From: Neocallimastix lanati (nom. inval.)
Taxonomy: Eukaryota; Neocallimastigomycota; Neocallimastigomycetes; Neocallimastigales; Neocallimastigaceae
Length of the DNA: 64,000 bases
Assembly (NCBI GenBank): GCA_016946835.1
Contig: JACVTC010000077.1
Span: 851,983 to 915,982, forward strand
Reading direction: 5' to 3'
Made by a program: the position numbers and the translations under genes. Shown piece after piece: positions 45,009 through 56,955 of the stretch (its first letter is position 1; each line of letters starts with the position of its first letter). Under the pieces are notes generated by a model, which was given only the letters and a program-made list of their open reading frames with translations, was not told the DNA's origin and made no database searches.

Positions 45009-45968
45009 ATGAAGATGAGCTCCAACCGTGAAGGAAGAAAAATTCCACTACCAATTATAGGTGGAAATAATAAGAATGTAAAAGCTTGGTACATTCTTAT
45101 GAAAAATTGGTTAAAGATGGAAAAGGTTACTGATGACGAAGAAAAATTTCAGTTCATTTTGGCAGGAACTGTAGAAGAAGCCACCCAAATTGTGAGCGAC
45201 AAATACGTAGAAGCAAACAGAATTTTAAATTTAGAAGAGTGTAGAGATATTCTCCTGGAAAGGTATCATCTAAACGAAGATGAAAGATTTAGGGAATTAA
45301 AAACTTTACTAATTATGCCAAATGAAAGTGTCAGGGAATTCAACGATAGGTACTTAGATTACTACTGCCAGCTCTCTACAGATAATAAAGCAAAATTATC
45401 AGTCTACGATTACGAGAATTCTATACGTAGTCGAACTGATATTTATGAAAAGGTAGCCTATGAAGAAGCCAAGACTATTGAAGCTGCTTGTAAAATTGCG
45501 AAAAAAGTAGAAAGAATAAAACTTGGAAGTCGCTCAGTACAAAAGGGTAGAAAATTTAACAATAATAATATCCAAAATAATTATCCTTTTATTAGTAGAT
45601 ATCGATCCAACCAAAACTTTAATCAATTAAATAATAATTATAACTCATTCTTAAATACCAATTTACAAAATAAAAATAGGAATTTAAATAATGAATTACA
45701 GAGGAGTAATAATTTTAATAATAATTATAACAACTATAATAATATTAATAATAATACATTAAATAGGATGAATAATACAAAGGTTCCAAGAAATATTAAT
45801 AATACTCCTAACAATAATAATAGTTTAAATAGTGTTGATGATAATACTAGGGGTTTAGAGAACCTACATATAAAAGTATGCTATTGGTGCCATGAGCCTG
45901 GCCATATTATTAGGTATTGCCCACAACTTAGATACCAACAAAACAATAATCAAAATACAAAAAACTAG
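45009..45968 (+). CDS. gag: Gag of Q (319 aa)
   Basis: This is a structural particle protein. Capsid-type helices occupy residues 1-180 (VKAWYILMKNWLK, RELKTLLIMPNESVREF). An Asn-rich linker follows, then a CCHC knuckle near the C-terminus (CYWCHEPGHIIRYC). It is more distant from A/I Gag and closer in layout to H Gag. ATG 45009 or 45015 could start it. It ends at TAG 45966-45968, directly preceded by the slippery heptamer A-AAA-AAC. The frame is intact although pol downstream is broken. Confidence 0.9.
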   Translation: MKMSSNREGRKIPLPIIGGNNKNVKAWYILMKNWLKMEKVTDDEEKFQFILAGTVEEATQIVSDKYVEANRILNLEECRDILLERYHLNEDERFRELKTLLIMPNESVREFNDRYLDYYCQLSTDNKAKLSVYDYENSIRSRTDIYEKVAYEEAKTIEAACKIAKKVERIKLGSRSVQKGRKFNNNNIQNNYPFISRYRSNQNFNQLNNNYNSFLNTNLQNKNRNLNNELQRSNNFNNNYNNYNNINNNTLNRMNNTKVPRNINNTPNNNNSLNSVDDNTRGLENLHIKVCYWCHEPGHIIRYCPQLRYQQNNNQNTKN

Positions 45969-45991
45969 ATTACGGAAGAAGGCTAACTTCC
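45959..45991 (+). promoter_or_regulatory. -1 ribosomal frameshift signal of Q
   Basis: AAAAAAC (45959-45965) is in phase A-AAA-AAC. An 8-nt spacer beginning with the TAG stop follows, then the stem GGAAG (45974-45978), loop AAGGCTAA, and CTTCC (45987-45991). The loop resembles that of I (AAGGATAA). Confidence 0.8.
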
Positions 45992-48431
45992 AATAATCAA
46001 AATGCCAACTATAATGATTATGGTAAAAACAATATTGCTACTGTTTGTCTCAATAATGATTATAGTAATAACCATAACAATTATAATAATAACTACAATA
46101 ATATTTATGATAATAATTATAATGAAGATTATGATAATGATTATTTTAACCATTATGATAATAATGATTATAATAATGATTATAATAATGATTATAATAA
46201 TGATTATGATAATATAAATAATAATGAACAATTCTATTTTGAAAATGATAAAATTAATGATTATAATGGCGACAATGTTGTAGTATCTTCTTACGACAAT
46301 CATAACAATTTGGAAGAAATTATAGCTGCTGCAAAAAGAGAAAGAGATGAAAAATATAATAATATATTAACAAACGCTAATAAGAAGTTACGCAATATAA
46401 CGAATAATTATGACAAAACTTCCATTAATAATTCACAAACTATTCCTCAAAATTAAATATTTGATAATATAAATAATATTAGTAATCCTATCCAAAATAA
46501 TAATTCCACTGATAATATTATAAATAACAAACGAATTATTAAACCTACGAGAAGAATAAGTAAAAACGTCCTTAACAATAATATTAAAATTGATAATAAT
46601 AATGAAAATAAAAATGAAAAAAATGAAGTTCATAATAACGCACAGCAAGGAGAAAGAATTAAGAATAAAATTAATGGTAATGATTCAAGTAATAAAATTA
46701 ATAATATGAAGACAGTTAATAATGTTAATAATATGGACAAAATGAAGAATGAAAATTTAACGGAAAAAGAAAAGAAACAAAAACCTACCATACAGATGAT
46801 GAGAAACCGCGAGCAATATAATATTTGCGAAGATTTATTAAATATTCCAGCAAATATTACAATTGGACAACTCCTTAACATTTCAAAAATTTCTAAAGAT
46901 GAATTAATTAAAGGTATTAAGAATTCAAAGCAAAATAATGAAAATATCATTAATGCTGCTAATTCTACTATAGATAATAACTATAATAATAACGATAATA
47001 GTAGTAACAATGAAAATTATAGTGATATTAATTATGACAGTAAAATAGCTAATAATTTAAATAATAATAATAATATTGTACACGAACATGATGTTGCAGT
47101 TGTACGTGGATATATTAATGGCTATCCTGCTTCAATTTTCATAGACGCGTGTAGTAATGCAAATTTAATATCACGTAAATTTTTAAATAAATTTGTTAAA
47201 AATTATCAAATTATTGGCCATAATAAAAGTACAATTAGACAAGCGATGGTTGATGATATAAGTCGTGTTTATGATATTGTTCGCTTAGCTGTTAAACTTG
47301 GTTCTGTTGAATTTATTACTGATTTTAAAATTTCCGATAAAGACGATCCTTTTTATGATGCGATTATTTCTCTTAAAACACAATCTGATAACAGGATTCT
47401 TATTGACATAATTCATAAAGTTCTTGCATATATGAATATGGACGATAAATTAGTACCTATTAGTAATATAGAAGATATAAATATTTTCCGTTCTCAGTCT
47501 TTATTATGTGTTTCTCCTGAACCAAAAATTGATATTGGAGGCTACTTTATTTGTTAATACTAATTAATTAATGAATCTAATTCCAATATTAGTGCTAAAG
47601 AAAAAGATGATGTAATTAATTCTATTATTAATCAATTAAAATTTAAAAATAAAAAAGATTATAAAAAATTTTGTAGATTATTAAAAAAATTTGATGATAT
47701 TATTGCCATTTCTTCTGATGATTTGGAACCTTCTAAATTATTTCCTCATCATATTATTTTAGAAGAAAACTCTATGCCAATTAAACAAAAGGCGTATAAA
47801 ATTTTTCAGATTCAATCTAATGCTTTAAAGGAAGAACTTCGTAAATTATTGGAGAAAAAGTTAATTGAACCTTCTCATTCTCCATGGGCTTCTCCTGTTG
47901 TTTTAGTTTTAAAGAAAAATGGTAAATGGCGTCTTTGTGTTGATTTTAGGAAGTTGAATGATATTACTATTAAAGATGCCTATGCACTCTCAAAAATTCG
48001 TGAAATCTTTGATGCTTTGAAAGATGCAAAAATATTTTCTTCTATTGATTTATTTAGTGGTTACCACCAAATTCCTATGTGGGCTGAAGATATGGAAAAG
48101 ACTTCTTTTACAACGAAATTTGGTAATTACTATTTTAAAGTTATGCCCTTTGGTTTAACTAACGCGCCTGCTACCTTCCAGCGTGAAATGAATAGGATCT
48201 TCTTTTAATTAATTAATGATTGCGTTCAAATATTCTTAGATGATATTATTATTTATTCCGATAGTTTTGAAAATCATCTAATTCATCTTTCTAAAGTTTT
48301 TAATATTTTAAGAAAATATAATTTAAAATTAAACATAGAAAAATGTCATTTCTGTCAAACAGAAATTGAAGCTTTAGGTCATAAATTTACTACTGATGGT
48401 TTACTTCCTCTAGATAAGAAAACGCTTTCCA
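45966..48431 (+). pseudogene. Pol of Q, nonsense codons and truncated in RT
   Basis: The frame is -1 relative to gag, as expected after frameshifting. An Asn/Tyr/Asp-rich linker is followed by protease (IFIDACSN, Cys in place of the usual Gly), then RT up to FLDD and the thumb region. In-frame stops are TAA 46454-46456, TAA 47555-47557 with another at 47561, and TAA 48206-48208 just before FLDD. The frame is otherwise continuous, so decay is recent. The sequence ends where the 3' LTR remnant starts. Confidence 0.88.
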
Positions 48432-48640
48432 TTATATATATATTATATTTATATATATATATTTAATTATAATAATTATTTATTATTAATACTTTACAGT
48501 ATAATTAATATTAATTCTTATTCTTGTTTTGTTTTTCTTTAGTAGAAATAATATTGTAATTATAAAATAAATATTAATAAAAATTATTAATAACTCAAAT
48601 ACACTTATTAAACCAGCTACAACATAAAGAATATCACATT
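48432..48640 (+). repeat. Q 3' LTR remnant
   Basis: It matches the last 205 bp of the Q 5' LTR. The break lies in a TATATA tract. Confidence 0.8.
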
Positions 48641-49142
48641 ACATTTGACGTCACGTGTATTTTATTTATATTATGTTTTTATATATGTTTACAACATATC
48701 TATATTAAATACAATTATTCAAATTAATTATATAATTAAATTTATCATTATATTTTATTATTATTTATATAACTATATTATTAATATATTATAATTAAAT
48801 ATTATTATTATGTAACTTACAAAGTATAAAAGAAAGATGTAAAAATCTATCTTTTATGTTCTTTGTAAGGTTATTGTAAAATTACCTTAATAGTAATATA
48901 TTATAGATATTTTATTATTAAATAAATTAAATAAATTTAAAATCAAATTAATTTGATAATTCTAATTATCAAAGTTTATTATAAATAAATTTTTATTAAA
49001 CTAAACATTTAAATATTTATTATTATTATTATATATCTATATAGTATATTACTATATAGACATATCGACTTAGTGAATATTTTTTAATAAAACATATTAT
49101 TTTATTTAAATTTAAATTATAAATTATATCAAAATCTTAACA

Positions 49143-50098
49143 AGATTATAAGAAGAATGTTTTATTAGAGTGGATAGATGACCTAAAGGAATATCTACTC
49201 AAATATGACATTACGGAATCAAGAAAAGTGTTTACGTGGGTATTGGCTGCTGTGGAAGATAATATAAAAGACGTTATCCGTGCGCTGGCTACTAAAAGGA
49301 ATGGTGAAGAGAGGTACCCAAAGTTTAATGAAATACAAAAGGCTGTTGAAACTTACTTGGAGATAACCGAAGGTGATAAATGGGCAGTCTTAAGGAACCT
49401 TGTAGTAGCTGAAGGTGAATCGTTAAATATTCAACCATCGCTACAAGAAGTTATATCATAATTTGAGCCGGGAATACCAAAAATTAATAACAGTAAAAGA
49501 ATATAAGGAGTCCATTAGTAGCCGGATATTTCCATGTTGACAGGTATCCATTGCCAAAGTAAGTTCCTTACAAGAAGCTTATGAAATAGCCGAGCTGGCT
49601 GAAACAACTGAAAAGGAAATCCAAGAGAAAAATGTGGCTCCCCAACCAAAAAGTAGAAGAAGCCTTGGGAATGCTGCATTGGTGACACAAGATAGGAATT
49701 TTCTTGTCAGTCATCCAGTCTATAGGAATTTCAGGAATGAAAGTAGAGAGCACTACCAGCCTTACTATGAGGACTATAGAGATGAACCAACCCTTATCGG
49801 CAATATAAGAAGATACAATAGTCAAAGCTATCAAGGGAACCAATCAAGAAACCAACAGCTAAACAGGAACTTTACTTTGAATGGAAAACCTACAGATAAC
49901 AGAGAGAATAAAATAAATAAAAATATTCCGAGAAAAGTCACCTTAGCCACTAATGATCAAGAAGTAAAGGATGCATTTTCCAAGAAACTTTGTTCTATAA
50001 GATGTTTTAGATGCAATCAATTTGGTCATAAGTCCCCAAAGTGCCCTTATTCCTTTAAGGACTTGGCGGAAATGGAGGAAAAGGGACTTTTAAATTAG
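49143..50098 (+). pseudogene. Gag of S, 5' truncated with frameshift and stop
   Basis: It is homologous to I Gag (WIDDLKEYLLKYDI, VFTW, YPKFNEIQKAVETYL, GDKWAVL). The start is missing at the M2 junction. A frameshift lies near 49425 and an in-frame TGA near 49534. The later part is open from about 49550 to TAG 50096-50098 and includes a CCHC knuckle (CFRCNQFGHKSPKC) and the SFKDLAEMEE helix. It is a decayed member of the I-like group, with a better GC content than its surroundings. Confidence 0.85.
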
Positions 50099-50122
50099 AA
50101 TATGGGTGAAGGAAAACTTCCA
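50089..50122 (+). promoter_or_regulatory. -1 ribosomal frameshift signal of S (damaged stem)
   Basis: TTTAAAT (50089-50095), a 7-nt spacer with the TAG stop, TGGGTG (50103-50108), loop AAGGAAAA, CTTCCA (50117-50122). The stem differs from TGGGAG/CTCCCA at one base on each side. The change AGA to TGA also creates a stop in the pol frame (50107-50109). Confidence 0.75.
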
Positions 50123-51216
50123 GTAAACAAACCAGTATAATAACTGCTAATCGGGTGTTGGTAGATCAAAGTCAAGACATTGAAACTCTCCTCATGGAAA
50201 CTGCTATTCCAGCAGTAAAGAAAACCACATTTAAGAACAAAAAAAATAGCCCTTATACCAAACCAAATTCTGTGGATAAACAACATACCCTAAAAGAGAA
50301 TCCTATACCAATTTCGTCCTCTGCTATGATTCATAATGACAAACCACAGAAGGAAACTCAGAATTTTGCGGCAAATAATAAAAGTAAAGTGACCACTACG
50401 ACAGAACAAGAAAGATCTAAAAACATAACTGAAACTAAGGAACAAATGGAGGTAGAAGTGAATTTAAAAGAACAAGAAGTAGAGACAAAACCTTCCAATA
50501 CTTCTCGGTTGAATCAGTTAGACTTATCTTACTTAACTGAAAAACGGATAGAACCCGTTAAACGAAGTAATAAAGAGGACAGACTAAAAGAATTAAGAGA
50601 AGGTAAAATGAAAGATAATAAAGATCAAGACCTAGCTGAAAGGGTAAAGAATCTAGAATGTTTCATCAGCCTGATGGACGGGTTTGAAGAATATCTACTG
50701 GAGGACCTTGTGGATAAGGTAGCCGACACTGAAGTTGGTACCAAATTAGTCCATTTATTTGATCTCTTTCCAAAGTTTCGTTCAGCTTTCCAGAAGAAAT
50801 TAAAGTTAAAGCCAAAAACAACATCAAAACCGATTACCAAGGAAAGTGTGATCACTAATGCAGTAAATATAATAAGTGAAAACAAAATCTCAAAGTTTAT
50901 GGGCAAATAGAAGGACAAAATGGTGAAATCTTTCTGGATTCTTGTACTAGTATTAATATGATTACTCGTGCTGCTTTGAAGAAGTATAATATAAACAAAA
51001 AGCCAGTTGGAAACATCACTGAAATGATATTACAAGCATATATCAATACTACTATGTCTTCCGATATCTATGAACTAGAGATCTCTATAGGACCAGTAAC
51101 TTTTAAAGATTATTTCAGAATTATTGAAAAGGACGATCTGTTTGAATTATTAATTGATGTAGATTCACTTAAGAAACATAAATTAATACTAAACTTTAAT
51201 TATGTGTAACGAAATC
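50099..51216 (+). pseudogene. Pol N-terminus and protease of S, decayed
   Basis: It lies in the -1 frame relative to gag. The linker (50155-50910) matches the N-terminal part of I pol (LDLSYLTEKRIEP, TEVGTKLVHLFDLFPKFRSAF). A one-base shift near 50910 leads to the protease (FLDSCTSINMITRAAL, DSC in place of DTG) and the EKDDLFELLI block. Sequence ends at TAA and then the insertion of H. RT and everything downstream are absent, because element T begins right after H. Confidence 0.85.
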
Positions 51217-51220
51217 TTCA

Positions 51221-51511
51221 TGTTAAGGTTTTAGAGAATTAAATAAAAATAAAGTAAAGAAACACAAATTTTATTTTTTTATTTATTATTTTTATTTATA
51301 AATTTATTTGATGATTTTTAAAAATTGGTAGCAAAATTTACAACTATTTATACTTTTTTTCAAGGCATAAAAGTTGTTCTTGCCACTAAATTACATTTTA
51401 TTTATTTTTTTTTTTTTTAAAAAAAACTACTAAATTTAAATTGAATTTTATAATCAGTTATATAAAATTTAATTATAACAATATAAATAAAATACATTTA
51501 TAATATTAATA

Positions 51512-51551
<40 letters not shown>

Positions 51552-52027
51552 CTAAAATATTACTAATAAGAATTTATTTAATTAACTATAATTTTTATTA
51601 CAATCTGTTAAAATATTCAAATAAAAATAAAAATACTATTCTAATATAAAGGTTTTTAATAAAATAAAATATTTTTCAATATAAAATAAAACATTTCGAT
51701 ATAAAATTTTATAATAAAAGTTAAAATATAATATATAAATTTTTAATCATCAATATATAAAAATATTATTAATACAAAATTTCATTATTAATAAAAAAAA
51801 ATATGACTTATTATTAATATTGATAATATAAGTTTTAAATATATAAAAATATTACTATTAATATAAGATTTAATATAAAAATATAAAGTTTAATATAATT
51901 TTTGATTTAATTTTTGATCTTTGGATTTAAAAATTTATTAAAGTACAAAAATAATAATGTACACATAATGTATTAGAAATAAATGGTAGATTTAATTAAG
52001 AATGCATTATTTAGTACATTCTTATCA
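51221..52027 (-). repeat. H 3' LTR
   Basis: It is 807 bp and about 99% identical by eye to the 5' LTR. It is followed on the coding side by the polypurine tract. Confidence 0.93.
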
Positions 52028-52045
52028 AGATGCCCCGACGAAGAC

Positions 52046-55000
52046 TCAAGCTTCTCTGTAAGCGGAGTTAAACTTTACTAAATTTTTAAAGTGAACATTC
52101 CTATCGAGTTGCTTTCCAGTCTTCTGATCGATTAGGGTTGCCGTGTTGAATTGAATTTTTAAAATTTTAAATGGTCCATTGTAATATGGTTCTAGCTTAG
52201 TGCGGCTAAAGTTTCTAACAAGAACAAGATCACCAGCCTTTAATTCTTTTCCCTTTTTCATACTTATTTGTTCTTCTCGTCTTGTTGCCCAATACTTGTT
52301 AGCATTCTTCACATTTTCGCATGCTTCTCTAGTCCATTGATAATGACGAACAAATTTTTCCATTAAAATTTCATCATATGATTTACCTGCATTTTCAATT
52401 GTTCTTATGGCTATATCATAAGGCTGTTGGTCTTCTCTTCCATATACTAATTCAAAACTAGAATGTCCAGTAGCTGTGTTTTTGGTAGTTCGAAGTTCCC
52501 ATAAAACAGAAGGTAAAACTTCATCCCAATCTTGATTTTTCCTTCCTAATAAACGAAGTAATTTTCCAATTTCTTTATTTCGATTTTCAGTAAGGCCATT
52601 TGATTCAGGGTGGTAAGTAGCTACATATTTAACATATACATCATAAAGATCAAGAAAGATTTTAGTCATATCAGAAGTGAATTGGACTCCATTATCAGTA
52701 GTAATAACTTGAGGTACACCATGTCTTGCAAAAACGTTTATTAAAAATTTAATTATATCAGAGGAAGTTATGTTTTCAGTGGGTTCGGCTTCAACCCATT
52801 TGGTAAAGTAATCAACAGTTACTATAATATATTGATTATTATTTCTTGTTTTTGGTAACGGTCCTATAATATCTAATCCTAAATGCACAAAGGGACCCTC
52901 TACTTTAGTTGGATGGTTTTCGGTTGGTTCTGGATATGGTTGAGGACGATTTAACTGGCATTTTTCACAATTACTAACAATTCTTTTGATATCTTTAATC
53001 ATATGATTCCAATAAAAGTTTTTCTTAAGTCTTTGATATGTTTTGTAATATCCTTCGTGGCCAATATTATGAGCTTCTAAAATTAATTTAAATTTTTCAT
53101 TTTCATCCGTTATTAATTTTCTATAATTTCCATTGTCGATAAAGTAATCTTCACCATCAATAACAGTAAACTTTTCATTAATAAATTCCTTTATAACTTT
53201 AGATAATAATTCTTCATTATTTCCATTAGTAATTTTTGTTAATAATATCTTTCTCTCTTCCTTACTTTTCATTCTTGAAAGAGCATCAACTAACACATTC
53301 TTTTTGCCTGATTCATATTTTATATTAATTCCAAGCATACTATCGGTTAGACACCATCTTGTTTGCCTTGCATTCAAAGGTTCTTTATTCTTAAATAAAC
53401 CAACTAATGGTTTATGATCTGTGTAAATAGTTGTAGGTAATGGATTTCCTTCAATATAAGATTTAAATTTAGTCATACAGTAAAACAAAGCGGTTCCTTC
53501 CAAATCTGTGATACCATAATTCTTTTCAGCTTTCTTCAAACTTCTACTTATAAAATGTATTGGATGCTCCTTACCGGTTTCTTCTTCTTTTTGTAAAAGA
53601 ACTCCACCAATTCCATTATACGAAGCATCAGTTCTAATGATAAAAGGTTTGTCAAATGACGGAAATTTTAGAATAGGTGCATTGATTAATTTTTCTTTTA
53701 GGAGTTCAAAGCTTTCTTGTTGTTCTTTATTCCATTCATATTTAGTATTCTTTTTCAATAATTTACATAAAGGTGAGGTAATTTGAGCATATTTAGGAAT
53801 AAAGTCACGATAATATCCTACTGCTCCTAGAAATGATCTTAATTCATGCAGTGATGAAGGGGCTTCCCACTTCTTAATAGCTGTTATTTTGCTTTCCATG
53901 GGGCTTAATCCTTTAGTAGTAAGTTTGTGACCTAATACATCAACTTCAGTTTGAAGAAAATGGCACTTTTCAATATTAATTTTTAACTTGTTTTCTTTAA
54001 ATACTTCTAATACTTGTTTAATATGAATTAAATGTTCTTCGATACTTTTTGAATAGATCAAAACATCATCAATAAATACGTAAACAAATTCACCAATAAA
54101 AGGGAATAAAATTTTATTCATTTCTCTTTGGAAGGTTGAGGGAGCTCCAGTAAGTCCAAAAGGCATAACCTTAAATTGATAATTTCCAAACTTAGTAGTG
54201 AAAGTGGTTACTTCAACGCTTTCTTCATCCATTAAGATTTGGTGAAAACCAGAAAATAAATCAAGAGTTGTAAATATTTTAGCTCCTCCGAGACTATCAA
54301 AAATTTCATCTATATATGGAACTGAATAAGAATCTTTTTCTGTCATATCATTGACTTTTCGGTAGTCAATGCACAAGCGCCACTTTCCATTGTGTTTTAG
54401 AATAAGTACTACTGGAGATGACCATTCTGAACAGGATGGTTCTATCAATCCTTTCTTAATAAGTTTTGTAAGTTCTTCTTTTAAGATATCTGATTTTAAT
54501 TTAGTTAACCTATAACTTCTTAATTTTACTGGCTTTGAATTTGCTTTTAAACGGATCTTATGTGGTGAAAGTTTAGAAGGAGTTAGTTCTTCTGTTGAAG
54601 TGGCAACTATGTCAATCATTTCTTTGAGAATTTTAATAATTTGTTCTTTATAATCTTTATTTAAGGTACTTAAAAATTCATCACTCTCAATAAATTCCAT
54701 TGGAGTTAATTCCTTTATAATTTCCTTTTCATTATTCGTTTCTTTAACTTTTCTAATAGTGCAAATTATACTTTCTTCATCATAATATTGATTATTTATT
54801 TTAGCTATTTCTTCGTATTCACTTTCTGACAAAAGTTTACATAAACTGTTTAAGGTCGGATGAATAAATAAACAATGATCGATTTGAGTTTTAAAGTTTA
54901 TTAACATATCATAAAAAGAGTCTTCTTTCTCAATAATTCTAAAGTCCGCATTAAATTCATAATTATTAATTTTTACTGGTAATCGAACAATAATTCCTTC

Positions 55001-56056
55001 CGAGTATTCTTCATCTTGTGTTGCTAGTTGGATTCTTCCACGACTTTTTCCAACTGTTTCATATTCACCAGGTAATTTATCAAAATACTGCTTAGTAACG
55101 ATGCTTAGGTTACTACAAGAATCAATTAAAAGTTTTCCTAGTACTCCGTCAACACTTGCATCAATCATTGCTAAGTCTTCTTCGGCTACTTTATTACTTT
55201 TACTTATGTAGCTATGATCATAGTTATTCATTAATAAAGTTCGTGCTATTACATTGTCTACAGTTCCAATTATTTTAGATTTTTCTAACTTTAAACCTTG
55301 AGTTAATTGTGAACGAATTTTCGGACATGCATTCAAGAGTTGACCTATCGTAATACTGGATTTAAGATTATTTAAATCATCCATAATATTGTAAGGTTCT
55401 TTATTATTCATCATTTTGATATTCCTTTTTACTAACTGAGTATTTCCATTATTAGTTTCTTTAGTTTTTGTTGAAATTAATTTTTCCAAAGTATTAGTTT
55501 TATTTTGTTGATTATCTTTATTCATTTCTATATCTTCTATTTCATTATCGATTACAAGTATATCTTCAGATTCAACTTTTTTCTTTCCTTTTGATGAATA
55601 ATTGTTGTTTTCTTCTTTACTTTCTCTTACTCTTGTTATATTTCTTAATTCCTTTTCTTTTTGTTTTTCTTTGTTAATATTTGGTTGAGTTAAAATTGAA
55701 GGAAGTATTTGATTTTTATAAACTTTATTTGGTTTATTATGTAGCTCATTTTCTTTCTTCTTTCTTAAAGCAGGAGTTACGAAAGGACGTGGATTATCTT
55801 TTAAACTTTTATGTACTTTCTTGGAATTATTTTCTTCTTTTTCGCTGTTATTATCATTCATTTTTCTTTTTATAGCATTTATAATGATATCATCCTCACT
55901 TTCAGTTGTGTCACTAAAATCAGATTCTTCAGATTCTTTATTAAAGGAATTATTATCAATTAGGGTATTCTTAGTAAAAGTATTATTTTGTAAATTATTT
56001 AATGAAGCTATTGTTTTGTCATTGGGAGTGCTTCTGCTCCCATTTAGAAGTTTAAA
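52046..56056 (-). CDS. pol: Pol of H: protease-RT-RNase H-integrase, made by -1 frameshift
   Basis: The frame is open from the slippery site (56056) through ATG 55861 to the stop at 52046. Residues below are counted from that ATG. A Lys/Asn-rich linker is followed by protease with D247-S-C (DSCSN instead of DTG/DSG). RT has GFHQI, MPFGLTGAP and FIDD (D598-D599). RNase H has RTDAS, YTDHKPL and DALSR. The integrase has a zinc finger (HNIGHEG..CEKCQ) and the triad D997, D1056 and E1092 with 35 residues in the last gap. A GPF module is present without a chromodomain. There are no stops or frameshifts. It is very close to the pol of R at the left edge. Confidence 0.95.
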   Translation of the reverse strand, partial: FKLLNGSRSTPNDKTIASLNNLQNNTFTKNTLIDNNSFNKESEESDFSDTTESEDDIIINAIKRKMNDNNSEKEENNSKKVHKSLKDNPRPFVTPALRKKKENELHNKPNKVYKNQILPSILTQPNINKEKQKEKELRNITRVRESKEENNNYSSKGKKKVESEDILVIDNEIEDIEMNKDNQQNKTNTLEKLISTKTKETNNGNTQLVKRNIKMMNNKEPYNIMDDLNNLKSSITIGQLLNACPKIRSQLTQGLKLEKSKIIGTVDNVIARTLLMNNYDHSYISKSNKVAEEDLAMIDASVDGVLGKLLIDSCSNLSIVTKQYFDKLPGEYETVGKSRGRIQLATQDEEYSEGIIVRLPVKINNYEFNADFRIIEKEDSFYDMLINFKTQIDHCLFIHPTLNSLCKLLSESEYEEIAKINNQYYDEESIICTIRKVKETNNEKEIIKELTPMEFIESDEFLSTLNKDYKEQIIKILKEMIDIVATSTEELTPSKLSPHKIRLKANSKPVKLRSYRLTKLKSDILKEELTKLIKKGLIEPSCSEWSSPVVLILKHNGKWRLCIDYRKVNDMTEKDSYSVPYIDEIFDSLGGAKIFTTLDLFSGFHQILMDEESVEVTTFTTKFGNYQFKVMPFGLTGAPSTFQREMNKILFPFIGEFVYVFIDDVLIYSKSIEEHLIHIKQVLEVFKENKLKINIEKCHFLQTEVDVLGHKLTTKGLSPMESKITAIKKWEAPSSLHELRSFLGAVGYYRDFIPKYAQITSPLCKLLKKNTKYEWNKEQQESFELLKEKLINAPILKFPSFDKPFIIRTDASYNGIGGVLLQKEEETGKEHPIHFISRSLKKAEKNYGITDLEGTALFYCMTKFKSYIEGNPLPTTIYTDHKPLVGLFKNKEPLNARQTRWCLTDSMLGINIKYESGKKNVLVDALSRMKSKEERKILLTKITNGNNEELLSKVIKEFINEKFTVIDGEDYFIDNGNYRKLITDENEKFKLILEAHNIGHEGYYKTYQRLKKNFYWNHMIKDIKRIVSNCEKCQLNRPQPYPEPTENHPTKVEGPFVHLGLDIIGPLPKTRNNNQYIIVTVDYFTKWVEAEPTENITSSDIIKFLINVFARHGVPQVITTDNGVQFTSDMTKIFLDLYDVYVKYVATYHPESNGLTENRNKEIGKLLRLLGRKNQDWDEVLPSVLWELRTTKNTATGHSSFELVYGREDQQPYDIAIRTIENAGKSYDEILMEKFVRHYQWTREACENVKNANKYWATRREEQISMKKGKELKAGDLVLVRNFSRTKLEPYYNGPFKILKIQFNTATLIDQKTGKQLDRNVHFKNLVKFNSAYREA
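56023..56056 (-). promoter_or_regulatory. -1 ribosomal frameshift signal of H
   Basis: On the minus strand TTTAAAC (56056-56050) is in phase T-TTA-AAC and is followed by TTC-TAA. A 7-nt spacer, TGGGAG, an 8-nt loop CAGAAGCA and CTCCCA (56042-56023) follow. Pol is open in the -1 frame. Confidence 0.88.
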
Positions 56057-56955
56057 GACTTTTTGGAATATATTTCTTTTTTATTTTTTTCCATAATCTT
56101 ATTTAATTGAGGGCAATAGTATGAGCAATGACCTTCTTCCTTACAGAAGAAGCAAGTTTTAACAGATAAATTTCTCATTTTCTGGGTTGATTCTTCTATA
56201 ATATCTTGAGGTTTCAGTTTATTATTTGTTTGACTTGTTTGGAAAGTTTCGTTTCTTCTTTTATGATAAAGTCTTGAAGTAGTACTGTTTTGATTATTTT
56301 GATTATGCTGGGAATTATTAACATTATAGGTATTAATATTATTGTTCCTTACAGAAAGTCTATCTACTTTCTCGGCAATTTTGAAAGCTTTCGCCATACT
56401 TATATCATCTTTAAGGGATAATTTCTTCCAGGCTTCATAATTATTTTGAATAGAATCAATATAATCTAGTACACCAATGCGCTTTCTTCTCTTTTTATCA
56501 AGTTTAGTGTACAAAGTTCTATATCTTACATTAAAGTCTTTAATCTTTTCGTTTCTTTTAATTCGCATTGCACGAAGTTCTTTAAGAAGTAAATTTTGGT
56601 CTTCTGTAATACCGTAAAAATTTTCAAGACTTGAAATAATTTTTCCAAGAGAAGGAAATTTAATATCATCATCAACATTTTCTTCTTCATCATCTTCTTC
56701 TTCTTCATCTGATGAATCATCACTTTCATCATCACTATCTTCTCCCAAATTTTCAATAACGCGTTGTACTTCACCAGAGCTGGTAAGTAAACAAGCATTA
56801 AATATTGTTTCTGGATCTGTAATACCTTGTATCTTGATCCAAAGTTTTAATTCAGTAGCCCAGGACTTAATATCTAAATTGTCCTTGCTAAGTTTCACAA
56901 TATCTCTTAATTCTTTTTTCAATTCTTTAAAGCTCAAAGTTGTTTCCTTGGACAT
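56044..56955 (-). CDS. gag: Gag of H (about 303 aa)
   Basis: This is a particle-forming structural protein. I place the start at ATG 56955 (MSKE), which aligns with J (MAEN). An in-frame ATG at 57021 would add 22 residues with no counterpart. A capsid-type region with LDIKSW and LLKELRAMRIKRNE is interrupted by a very acidic Asp/Glu tract (about residues 72-95). A basic/Asn linker follows, then a CCHC knuckle near the end (CFFCKEEGHCSYYC). It ends at TAA 56044-56046, 6 nt after the slippery heptamer. Confidence 0.93.
   Translation of the reverse strand: MSKETTLSFKELKKELRDIVKLSKDNLDIKSWATELKLWIKIQGITDPETIFNACLLTSSGEVQRVIENLGEDSDDESDDSSDEEEEDDEEENVDDDIKFPSLGKIISSLENFYGITEDQNLLLKELRAMRIKRNEKIKDFNVRYRTLYTKLDKKRRKRIGVLDYIDSIQNNYEAWKKLSLKDDISMAKAFKIAEKVDRLSVRNNNINTYNVNNSQHNQNNQNSTTSRLYHKRRNETFQTSQTNNKLKPQDIIEESTQKMRNLSVKTCFFCKEEGHCSYYCPQLNKIMEKNKKEIYSKKSLNF

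Noticed and set aside
46002..46303. Ile-rich ORFs on both strands over the Q pol linker
   Set aside because: They are frame shadows of the Asn/Tyr/Asp-rich AAT/GATTAT repeat that is translated in the pol frame.
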